From: Marchantia polymorpha subsp. ruderalis
Lineage: Eukaryota; Streptophyta; Marchantiopsida; Marchantiales; Marchantiaceae
Length of the DNA: 64,000 bases
Reading direction: 5' to 3'
Assembly (NCBI GenBank): GCA_037833965.1
Contig: AP031356.1
Location: 8,082,501-8,146,500, forward strand
A program made the translations under genes and the position numbers. This document shows positions 56,501 to 64,000 of this stretch, piece by piece. Position 1 is the stretch's first letter. Each line of letters starts with the position of its first letter. The notes below the pieces were generated by a model. The model searched no databases and was not told the origin of the DNA. It saw only the letters and a program-made list of their open reading frames with translations.

Positions 56501-56590
56501 AAGAAGAGGACTCTCAGGCCAGGTATGATGGTGATGCTCCAGGATGGTAGGAAGCTTGAGTTCCCAGGAAAGTTTGATGCAGTATGGTAA
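50588..56590 (+). CDS. Family B gag-pol polyprotein (Ty3/Gypsy)
   Basis: One frame of 2000 codons. Gag: retrotransposon gag domain about residues 110-190 (FYGTKDEDPSRHME, WYRDHSEGHFGGW). Zinc knuckle CVQCGQSGHTRQFC near 390 and a second Cys/His cluster CSNCGGSHPSDQC near 475. Aspartic protease with VLVDGGSGLNIL near 811. Reverse transcriptase with VCVDYRKLNAC near 1235 and FVDDF near 1335. RNase H with FHVFCDASS near 1477. Integrase with an H-H-C-C region about 1688-1733 and the DDE core (WGIDYIGE, VSDRGRHF, NGQTERVNG) about 1757-1860. The order protease, reverse transcriptase, RNase H, integrase places it in Ty3/Gypsy. Gag and pol share one frame. No chromodomain is evident. The element looks close to whole, with perhaps one break. 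Long polar stretch 480-760 has no known domain. Confidence 0.92.
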   Translation: MQNRTRSHKPNLEPGLEKPVRSRKKPENKEIEEEIKLEIFLNVDPVDESLLEGLEIVEPDSERLVEESASMADDGGRAGPPPSPPIDPLVRPRGLPIQVPQNLAAVVIPPNLPKFYGTKDEDPSRHMERYVERLASSLITDPGYFLVWFPTTLEGEAYEWYRDHSEGHFGGWDQMQREFLNEFRPEVGQGSALRALASLKQGREEEISAYIRRFDLVCARFVGTMLNDDTLRQFFIQGFFKSGTIRGVLERSPQTLAEAKMAAREIENIDKDYDRLWRKEDESIPQFIPIRPRAIEGDSGRHRGQAPYSLSESISQTREPAPVLALPAPTVDPNLANVEKRSNASQVGFQETMMKQMQNITDQMALMIRSQQPGPPPPVELGRHSSSMWCVQCGQSGHTRQFCRVVPNRDNRMSGGPPVQHQRGQGPNYQGQNGNRGPHRGQDGQNMERKELHAFCGRWHYPGQCWSEVGVNGCSNCGGSHPSDQCRQPDKVIRMPQPTVSPYQARENMRGARPQNEHSNNLRPSNLYYDHENGKQTFNPPVGLQTVNRYIPIQSEPRDEPRSDNRKQVSFADPCSSNSQDARFANDDGDVQRSSSDLGKGIVEQGQNQWPPHTNLITYKLKNSDDVIMHEAPALAVTTRAVHRKMQTEKNEDEQGETSSEEPPHLSDLERVARRARRITRAEEKRDEVLHDAEVPPVTQDSESNQSREWEGPGIPVTEWENMRGQRRRESEKYNLWSDLSSLKADITFGQLLEISPIARKTLKEGIPVHRRSRKTKTRVAARVHFQKGSQDVKPVEIEVVVVDKVIPNVLVDGGSGLNILPEHTMRKLGLNLTGPSPFIINMANQTSAVPVGMIKDCRLSTGGEEYIVTFHVIKMHSNRDTFPILLGRPWLRMANAIVDWGGLKPSITYGPHDNRVKVSIGSLGGRVREDPELSSGKEEEKNEAKCDDTLVGVVHLNDRKNRLDVGSGSLGPSFYSRSDDGEFAQWLRDYPESGRDAMMISHHKIFEKEVISSQREEYLLLEPCEVLMEEEWIHGGLTPWLDELDITEVNSVHVDGTQEEETTVKNAKLEEPLHFRTTSTGIVVGQDVRDYPQVPPDWYQSSEEQTHVAEEDWKYVEVSIRGGELKQMKMGSKLGEDEIQKYGELVDEFSDTFAWSYDELKVVPREMVEHRISLVPGAKPIRQKERRMNPQLQLLVRAELERLLKAGFIKPVEITDWVSPMVLVKKKNGKLRVCVDYRKLNACTEKDHFPLPFITLLLEEVGGHARYTFMDGYAGYNQISIAVQDVHKTAFTTPWGTFVWVVMPFGLCNAPATFQRLVMYIFTDLLYKSMTVFVDDFSTQSSADEHLQCVREALIRCRRMQLALNPEKTFLGVQRGVLLGYVVSEKGREPDPDKIAVIEGLATPTNAKGVAKLLGHVGWYRELIPDFAKIVVPITQLLRKENRFEWTDACQEAFEELKSRLSTYPVLRPPDWSMPFHVFCDASSVAVGSALCQSTGEKGKDLPIAYASRQLNPAERNYSTTERECLAMVFSVKKFRHYLICNPVVFFVDHMAIKYLVNKAELSGRLARWVLLLEEFDYTVEYKPGHMHLQADHLSRLSEDVGTSPLDDRLIDDSLFVVTAQPEWYAGIVEFLTTQQLSGDWTKEERRKVRVNSRHFAVIGHRLFRRGANGVLRRCVSEVEVPAILEACHDSACGGHFSGQLTGQKILRAGYFWPRLFRDSHEYVKRCDACQRYARNDLRMEMPLHVSLPLVPFEKWGIDYIGEIHPHLSKGMAYIIVATEYLTKWAEAKAVKTNTAAHAATFMYENIISRFGCPKILVSDRGRHFLNEMFQELTDRFEIDHRKTTPYHPQTNGQTERVNGILVSILRKTVVDSKRDWDSKLTAALWAYRTTFKVTTQATPFSLVYGLEATLPIEFEVESLRVAVQSRLTNSQSLRNRLTTLEELDERRRMSAQHIEAIQRRRKITFDKKHKKRTLRPGMMVMLQDGRKLEFPGKFDAVW

Positions 56591-56764
56591 GGGCCTTATC
56601 TGATTCGTGAGGTATTTCCAAACAACTCAGTGCAGTTGGAAACGTTGAATGGAGAAGTTTTCCCCACACGCACTGCGGGAAGTAGATGCAAGCAGTACCG
56701 GATTTGAAGCTGTCTAGCCTGCAGAGCTAGGATTCTGGAATCTTCCCCTGATGGTCGCCAATGA

Positions 56765-57842
56765 TGTGAGCACAAAATTGTGCTCACATGTCTTTTTAAC
56801 CTTGTGAGAGTTAAAGTTTTAGATTTAAGCTCTTGCAAAATTATGCTCGGAGTTTTCTGGAAGTTTTGGTAAGATTAGGAGTTGGTGTAATAGCTAGTAG
56901 GCAAGGGTCCGGAACGGGGCTTTCAGGGCAGGGTCTCCGGCGAAGAGCCTTCGGGGAAGTTCCTTCGGGGAAAGGCCTTCGGCGAAACTGTGAAACCCTC
57001 ATAACGTTTTCAATGTGTGACTCCTTGACTCAGTTAGTGTCTCCTTGGAAAGAGCTTGCAACGCTCGTTCCAACGAGACCAAGAACTCTTCAAACGGATG
57101 AGGAATCACTGAGTTGTGAGTGTCGGAAGTTACTGATGGGAAGGGTTGAGGCAAGTCCGGCTGCGAACGTCTTCGGCTCCGGACGTCTCCGGCTGCGAAC
57201 GTCTCCGGCTGCGAACGTCTTCGGCTCCGGACGTCTCCGGCTGCGAACATCTCCGGCTTCGGACGACTTCGCGACAACTGCGAGCAGGCCTTCGGCGAAC
57301 TCGGGGTCGGCGAACTCCGAGCCGGTGAACATCGTGCAAGGGCCATCGGCGAAACAGTAAACTCGGCATATCTTTTTCATTTGTTAACGGTTTGATTTGA
57401 TTAGGGTCTTGTTGGAAAGAGCTCGCGACGCTCGAGACCAAGAACTCTTCAAACGGATAAGGCGTCACTGAGTTATGAGCGTCGAAAGCGGCGGATAGGG
57501 TAGAACAACATCGAACCGGAAGACATCGAACTGGAAGACATCGCGGTCGGAGCACTCGCGGCCGGAGCACTCGCGGTCGGAGCACTCGCGGTCGGCGCAC
57601 TCGCGGCCGGAGAACTCGCCGTCCGCGAACTTCGTGCCGGCGCCTTCGGCGATAACAGGTAACATGCCTTCGGCGGTGTGCCTTTGGCGAAGGGTAAAAC
57701 CAGCATAACTTTCGCAATTCGTAACGGTTTGACTCAGTTAGGGTCTCGTTGGAAAGAGCTCAACCTGCTCGTTCCAACGAGCCCACGAACTTGTGAAACA
57801 GAGCTAGGGTCTGTGAGTTATGGGTGTCGGGAGTGACTGTTA
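56765..57842 (+). mobile_element. Family B 3' LTR, left part
   Basis: It starts TGTGAGCAC and follows the 43210 LTR for about 1.08 kb with very few differences (one extra 15-bp unit in each array and a handful of base changes). After GAGTGACTGTTA it switches to integrase sequence, so the right part of this LTR is not present in order. Confidence 0.85.
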
Positions 57843-58223
57843 CAGGTCACAGTGGCCAACTTACAGGTCAGAAAATACTTAGAGCGGGATACTTCTGGCC
57901 TAGGTTGTTTAGGGACTCTCATGAATATGTGAAGCGCTGTGATGCCTGTCAGAGGTATGCTAGGAATGACCTTCGAATGGAGATGCCTCTACACGTTTCA
58001 TTGCCACTTGTACCTTTTGAAAAATGGGGAATTGATTATATCGGTGAGATTCATCCTCATTCGTCAAAAGGCATGGCTTACATCATAGTTGCTACAGAAT
58101 ACTTGACAAAGTGGGCGGAAGCAAAAGCGGTGAAGACGAATACGGCTGCTCATGCTGCCACATTCATGTACGAAAACATCATTTCAAGGTTTGGATGTCC
58201 CAAGATTCTGGTTAGCGATAGGG
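57843..58223 (+). mobile_element. Family B integrase scrap joined to the LTR
   Basis: After about ten bases of filler (CAGGTCACAG), the sequence from TGGCCAACTTACAGG (57853) matches 55684-56054: the second half of the zinc-binding region and the first part of the catalytic core up to VSDR. It is near identical to the main copy, in the same direction, and ends exactly where the next family A LTR starts. It looks like a by-product of template switching or recombination. Confidence 0.8.
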
Positions 58224-61200
58224 TGTGGTACCCCACTTTTGGCAATTTTGAGGAAATTAAAACATTTTTGGAAAACTGTACCCTGGCAGCATTGTAAATA
58301 GCCTTCGGTACATCAAAACAGAGTGAATCCGGAAGATCGCGGGGATTCTCGAGGGATCTTGTAGAATCTGGGATTTGGGGTGCAGCAGTAAGGACAGGCA
58401 CCACCCTCCCTGCGAGCTCTGCAGTTAGGATCTCTACGGCGCAAGGCGCAGAACCCGCCTTCGGAGGTTGCGTCCGCGGCTGTAGGGAAACCCCCCGTAA
58501 TTAGGTCAACCCTCGGGCGCCTTGACCAAGTTAGGGTCCCGTTGGAAAGAGCTCGACGCACTGATTCCAACGAGCCCAAGAACGCTTGGAACGGATGAGG
58601 ACTTAGGGAGTTATCGCTATTGGAAGAAACGGAGGCGGTCGCCTACGGCGGAAAGAGTTCGCCACCGGCGCGAATTCCGCCTACGCGGAAGGGGGAATCA
58701 AGTTTTGTCCTATGCGCGGACGAAGGCGTTCGCCTGTGCACAGGCGAAGTAGGGTTAGGGGAGGCGCGAAGTCCGCCTACGCACAGGCGCTCGCCTGTGC
58801 ACAGGCGCTTCGACGTCGGCGGAAAATCCGCCTTGGGCCCTAGAAATGCGCCTTGTGAGGTAGAAGTGTACGGCGCCTTCCGCGCCAGCGCGGCGCCGCG
58901 TACGTCGGAAGAGCCGCCAGAGTAATCAAATCGGTACGGACCATGCGGACGGGAAGGGTGGATGCGCTCTTGGACGGACGGAGTTGCGGCGGCGGAAGCG
59001 CCGACGAAGAGACAAGGAACGGACAGACTGGACGGAGACGGCTGACCACGGTCAACGCCTTCCGCGCCAGCGCGACGTAGCGCACGGAATTCGCCTGCGC
59101 ACAGGCGAACGCCTGTGCACAGGAGGATGAAGTTCCGTGCCGGCGGAGAATCCGCCGAGGCTCCTGCCTGCGCACAGGCGGGAGTTGAACTTTTGTCCGA
59201 CATGCGGACACACGCGTCAAGGCAGAGGGGGATTGGCCGAGGGGCGGTACGAACAAGTGTACCGCGCAAGGCGGAAAACTCGCCTTCGGCGTTACGCCCC
59301 CATGTCCGCAGGGTGACACGCTCGCGGAGTTCAAATCCGCCAATTCGAGCGTGAGAGTTTAATCGACGACGGCGGAGCGTGAAGCCGCGCGTGAGAGCGA
59401 AGACCGTTCCAGCGTACAGCCGGCGCGGCCATCAAGTGAGACGTTCTTCACGACCAAGAGCCGACCATGACCTTCGACCGGGCGGCGGAGAACGTCCCAT
59501 TCTTGAATTCGCGATTCCAATCTCTTGTGCGCGCTGCGCGCATCCATCTGCTGGCTGCGGAACATTCTCGACGTCGTCGCACAGGAGATTTCTTGTTGAT
59601 TGAGGGAGAAGTGAGTGCGCGTGATTTGGAATTGAGGGCGATTAGAGTTTGCCGAGAGAGAAAGAAGCGCGGGCAGTGCGGAAGTAGAATGAGCGGGCGA
59701 GCGAACTCCAGGAACGCAATGACGAGACCGAGCAGATTGCGGATGGTGCCACTTCGCCTACCGCAGAACGGGCTGCGCGCTTTTGAGGAGCGCTTAATAG
59801 CAAGAAAGCTCGATTTCTTGCTATGGGGATGGAATTACATCTGTGCGAATATGGTGCGCGAGTGGCTAGAGCCACAGGGACCACCCTCGCGCGGATTGCG
59901 TCCGCATGTTGATCGGTGGACAGTCCAAGATTGGGCGCAGGCGTTGGGAAGATGTGCTGGCATGCCAGGGCATCTCCTTTTCGACAGTGAGAGCATCAAG
60001 GTGACCAAGCAAGAAGAGGCGCAATTTGTGGAGCTGTTCAAGACCGGGAGGTCTACCAAGAATGGGTACAGGACCCGTGATTACAAGGATCGATTTCGCC
60101 GGACTTTGTCCGCGGCGCTGATGCAATTACTGCAGCCGCACCGCGCCTGCTACATCACATTGTGGCAGGTCTCTTTTGTGGAGTGCGTCATCGAGGGAAC
60201 TCCAATTCACTGGGCGAGCATCCTGCACAGGGTGATGCGACAGCACGCGTTTGAGGAGAAGGGGGAACTCTAAACCATCTTTCCCCTTTCCTCATCAATT
60301 TTTATCGACAGCGGAATTGTTTGACAGCGGCGGAGCTTGAACATTTTCCGCCATTGTCCATCGACCATCCCGGGAAGTATGTGCGGGAGAACGAGGTCGA
60401 CACTGATGCAGAGGAGTCACCGACTTCTACCCCATCAAGACGGAGGGACGAAGGGAGACACACTCCTGCAGCACGAGTGCCGCGGAAGCGGCGATGGAGG
60501 GAAGGGTCTGAAGAGGAGCAGCATCAAGAACCCTCTGCTCCCATTCGACCGCGGCCGCTGTGCGAGCCATACAGCCGGCCGAAGCAGAAGGCACGCAGAC
60601 TGGAGTTACCAGCCGACAGTGCGGACACGGCGACGATTGCGACGGAGAAAGGAAGTGCGTCGCTAGAGAAGCATGAGGAAGCGCGGACGACCGCAGGAGC
60701 GACGGGCCACGCTGCAACCTCGACGGGAGAAAGGCCGCCTACGGGCCAAGAGCCTCCGGAGTTACCACGTGCGATGCGGACAGATGTTCCGTTTGCGCAC
60801 GGACGAGCCTCCGCGGACGGACGAGCCTCCGCGGACCGGCGAACACAAGTGGACGTGGATCTACGCTTACGCGTGGGAAGGAGCAGTTCGCCTGTGCACA
60901 GGTCGCCTGTGCACAGGACACCTCCACACGTGCCGCCTGTGCACAGGCAAGAATCACCCCCGTTCCAACGTAGGAAGGGGAAGGAGCCGGCGGAAGAACC
61001 GCCTACGAGACACCGGCCCTCGGGGCCAGACCCTCCGGCGCACCACGCGCCGCAATTTGCGCCTTCGGCGCCAGGGCCTTCGAGCCGAGGAGATACGAGC
61101 AGGGAGCGTGCGGAGGCCGCACCATCGGCGGGAAGTCCGCCGATAGATGCGCCTTCGGCGGTAGGGCCTATAGGCCAAGGAACATCGGGCGTGCGGCCCC

Positions 61201-63599
61201 CGGCCATGTCGCCTTCGGCGATAGATGTCCGCGGCGCTACGCCTGCGGCGGACAAGGTGCCGGCAAATGCGCCTGCGCACGGGCCGGGCACAGCCCCCAC
61301 GGACCGATCAAGGGAGCAGCAGACGGAGGAGCGGAGTGACTGTCCGCGGGATGAAATCTCGATGCGCGATGCGCAATCAAACCCCGCGCAGCCACCTTCC
61401 GCTCGATCGCCTTCGGCGGCGGACGACGGCGGCAGAGAGGATGCGGTAGACAATCAACAAGCGAGAGACGGGGATGCCGCACGGGTACATTCGCCTTCCG
61501 CCTTAGACATTTTGGCGACGAGCAGCGAGGCTGCAGCCGTGCCTTCGCAGGCAGCACACGTCGACGACGTGCAGCCCCACTCGGGGCAGTCGCCGACGCA
61601 ATCAATGGCGACTGAAATTCTCCACTCGGATGATGACGACGGAGGCTCCACGGAAGAAATGTCAGGAGCAGAAGACACCGAGGAGGAGGAGGAGGAAATT
61701 GTTGGAGCGCCGGCGGCGGCGCTCTCTGAGCAGGTGATTCCGTTGCTGCGGTACTTGGATCGCAAGGTCGATAAATACGCCGACCCACTCCAGCCGGGAT
61801 CTTACATCGAGTTAGTGCGCAGGCGGACTCGCACTAAAGTCCACACCAGCAAGCTATTAGCTAGAGTGGACCAGGAGTTGAAGGAATTAAAGGAGAAGCA
61901 TGCGTGCTTGTGGGGTCAGTACAAGCTTAATCAGAAATTCTACAAGCACTCCGAGAAGATGAAGGATGAGAAACTGGGCGAGCTCACCAAGGAGCAGGTG
62001 AAGGTCAAGGAAGCACTCATTTCTGAGCAGGCCCAGAATCGGATTTTGTCAGAGGAGCTCGTGCGACAGACGCGGTTGTTGGAACAATGTCAGCTCGCAC
62101 GGCAGGTGGATGAAGAGTTAATCCGCAGGTTACAGTCAGAGTGTGGCGAATTGAGAGCGCAACGTGCTGAAGCCGAATCGCAATTAGTGATAATTGAAGA
62201 GGATCGCAGGAAGGAGGCGGATCGCACGAAGGTGGAGACGGCGAGGCGAGTCGCCCACTGTCTCAAGGGCTACGCCCACTGGGAAGTGAAGGCGCAGGAG
62301 AAACTCACACTGCGTGAGTTTGAATTGCGCGTAGCCGGGTTGTTGTCAGGCGACAGTAGGAGTCGGCGGAAGGTAGCGAAGAAGCTCGATGCCTTTCTGT
62401 CGAAGGCACAGGATACCATGTCCGCCCTCGAAGGGGAGGTGTCCGCGGCGTTGCAGAGGCTGGGACTGCGCAGTCGAGCGGAAGATTGGCAGGGTAGGGA
62501 GTTAGTGCGCGGCAGTCGGCCGCGCAGGAGACGTAGTACAGGTTCCGCGGAGTGTAGTGTAGCGTGGTTCTGTGCAGGCGTGTAGCGTAGTGCAGTGTAG
62601 TGCTAGGTAGGACTTAGAAGGTATAAAATAGTTCCAGGCGTTTTGCCTGGGGTTCTTTCCCATCAGAAGTGCAGATCAGGAACCCATTTCCTTTGCGTGT
62701 TTGTGTCCTTGAGTTCTGTCACCACGCACGAGGAGTTACAACTTAGCGTTCCGCATTTTGTAGCTGAAGGCCTTCGGCCGAATGTTCAGAGCTAGTCCAT
62801 TGGTTAGAGACTTGAGTAGTTCGGATCTGCACCTGCGGGTGACTGCCGATGCTCAGAGCCAGTGACTAGTTAGATACTTGAACAGTTTCGCCCCTACACC
62901 TTCGAGTGTTCCTTTCTGATTGTACTCCCTTGGGATTTTTCCCCTGAATGCCAAAGTGAAGTTTTGCTACTTCGTGTAAGCCTTGGTTGTAAATTCAGGT
63001 TACGCTGCAGCAGGTGCCTTGAGGGTAACCCCTGTAGTATTTCTGGGAATGACAAGCGCCTGAGAATTCAAACTCTTCAATAGACTGTTGTTGTGTTACT
63101 GGAATGTTTCACAGTGAGTCCTTCAGTGCGGACCTGTGTTCTCTGCGCGTTTTGTGAGTTGAGAGTGTTGTTCACCGCGTAGGAGTGACTTCGATCCGAA
63201 GTAGGCAGTCCAAACCGGGTTTCCTACACTAGCAGCAAGCTAGTGGAAGTGTTGTAAAAGCCGGAGTTGGAAGTCACTGCCCGCAGCTTTGCCGAGTGTG
63301 CTCGCGAGAGACTTTCCCCCTGAAATCTTGAAGTAGAGGTCCTAACGGATCTCTGGGTTGTGTTTCTGTAGTTTCAGGTGTGTGTGTGTGTGTGTGTGTG
63401 TTACGCTGCACTGTGCGACCTCCGAGTGCGCTCCGAGTGGACACTTGCAGTATTTCTGGGAGTGACAGTTGCCTGAGAATTCAAACTCCTCAATAGTCTG
63501 TTAAAACGTGACACTTTGTACCCTGTGTGTTCCTCTGTCCCTGTGGGTTCGACCTTTCTACCACTATATTGCAGTTTTAGCCTTTAGTGGGTTATTACA
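58224..63599 (+). mobile_element. Family A long LTR, forward
   Basis: TGTGGTACCCCAC at 58224 to GGGTTATTACA at 63599, 5376 bp, is nearly identical to 44680-50073 across U3, reading frame, promoter (TATAAAA near 62622) and R/U5. The flanks differ: family B integrase (TAGGG) before, a different reverse transcriptase after (GAAAC). No duplication is seen, so one or both flanks were exchanged, or it is the left LTR of an element that continues past the window. Confidence 0.88.
59467..62585 (+). pseudogene. U3 reading frame of family A LTR, near-intact copy
   Basis: Almost the same as the frame at 45926-49063: same start region (MTFDRAAENVPF), N-terminal domain, linker with one fewer PVHR cassette block, acidic patch, coiled coil and basic tail. 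It has about one break. Comparison of the two copies shows that length changes concentrate in the linker, at the palindromic cassettes. Confidence 0.75.
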
Positions 63600-64000
63600 G
63601 AAACTGACGGGTAAGATCCGGGTGTGCTAGGACTTCCGGAAGCTGAACGCAGCAACGAGGAAGGACCATCACCCTCTCCCTTTTACGGACTCTATTTTGG
63701 ATCATGTCGCAGGGCATGAATGCTACAGTTTCCTAGACGGGTTCTCCGGCTACAACCAGGTGTCCATCAGAGAACAGGACAAGGACAAAACAACCTTCAC
63801 GACCGACTGGGGAACCTACGCTTATCACAAGATGCCTTTCGGGCTGTGCAACGCGCCAGCGACGTTCCAGCGGATGATGACAAACATCTTCCAAGAGCAC
63901 CTGAGGAAGTTCCTGGAAATTTTCATCGATGACTTTTGTGTCTTCGGTAAGAGGTCGGAGCACCTTAACCACCTTCGGCAGACGTTTGACAGATGTCGGG
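63600..64000 (+). mobile_element. Reverse transcriptase fragment of another Ty3/Gypsy pol
   Basis: Translation gives DFRKLNAATRKDHHPLPF, CYSFLDGFSGYNQVSI, TTFTTDWGTYAYHKMPFGL, CNAPATFQRMM and FIDDFCVFG, the reverse transcriptase palm with an F-I-D-D catalytic motif. It differs clearly from family B (FVDDF, GYAGYNQISI). It could be family A's own pol, for which only the integrase end is seen elsewhere (36514-37675), or a third family. It is cut by the window edge and joined directly to the LTR end at 63599. It is broken. Confidence 0.85.

Overview
This window is repeat-dominated plant nuclear DNA. I see no bacterial operons, rRNA, tRNA or CRISPR arrays. The organism is probably a bryophyte, and my best guess is a Marchantia-type liverwort. 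That guess rests on memory: coiled-coil proteins with a 'CEQ(V/I)(V/I)PLLRYLDRK' motif are common among hypothetical proteins of Marchantia polymorpha. The density of nested LTR retroelements suggests heterochromatin or a sex chromosome, which is inference.

Two Ty3/Gypsy-type LTR families explain about 80% of the window. Family A has ends TGTGGTA...TTATTACA, makes 5-bp target duplications, and has unusually long LTRs of about 4.7-5.4 kb. Each long LTR holds an open reading frame for a protein with a conserved N-terminal domain, a low-complexity linker and a C-terminal coiled coil. The frame lies upstream of the LTR's own TATA box, so it sits in U3. A shorter form of about 2.2-2.4 kb lacks the frame. 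Family B has ends TGTGAGC...GCTCACA, LTRs of about 1.9 kb, and a 2000-codon gag-pol frame.

Layout: 1-1101, 3' end of a family A LTR. 1399-8146, solo family B LTR (target duplication AAGAC) with a reversed family A LTR inside it (2950-7813, duplication AGCTG). 8152-9153, AT-rich DNA without a gene. 9154-16473, family A LTR holding a reversed short family A LTR (9736-12178, duplication GCGGA). 16474-27641, the least repetitive part, with decayed or partial host genes (lipase C-terminus, a P/G/Y repeat protein, a small membrane-anchored protein) and one old family A LTR (19315-22071). 27642-31757, reversed short family A LTR holding a forward one (29256-31498, duplication GGAGT). 31758-41981, a reversed family A element: two matching long LTRs around an integrase remnant. 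41982-58223, family B in head-to-tail arrangement: integrase end, LTR (itself holding the best family A LTR, 44680-50073, duplication CTGAG), gag-pol, second LTR, and an integrase scrap. 58224-63599, another long family A LTR. 63600-64000, a reverse transcriptase piece running off the window.

The most interesting object is the family A LTR. A 1045-codon frame inside U3, placed downstream of pol in the same sense, recalls the layout of the MMTV sag gene. The protein's two end domains are conserved between two diverged subfamilies, while the linker is built from amplified short palindromes that also occur in non-coding LTR DNA. A hairpin next to the TATA box shows a compensatory base change, and a module of about 130 bp with a long stem is shared by both LTR families.
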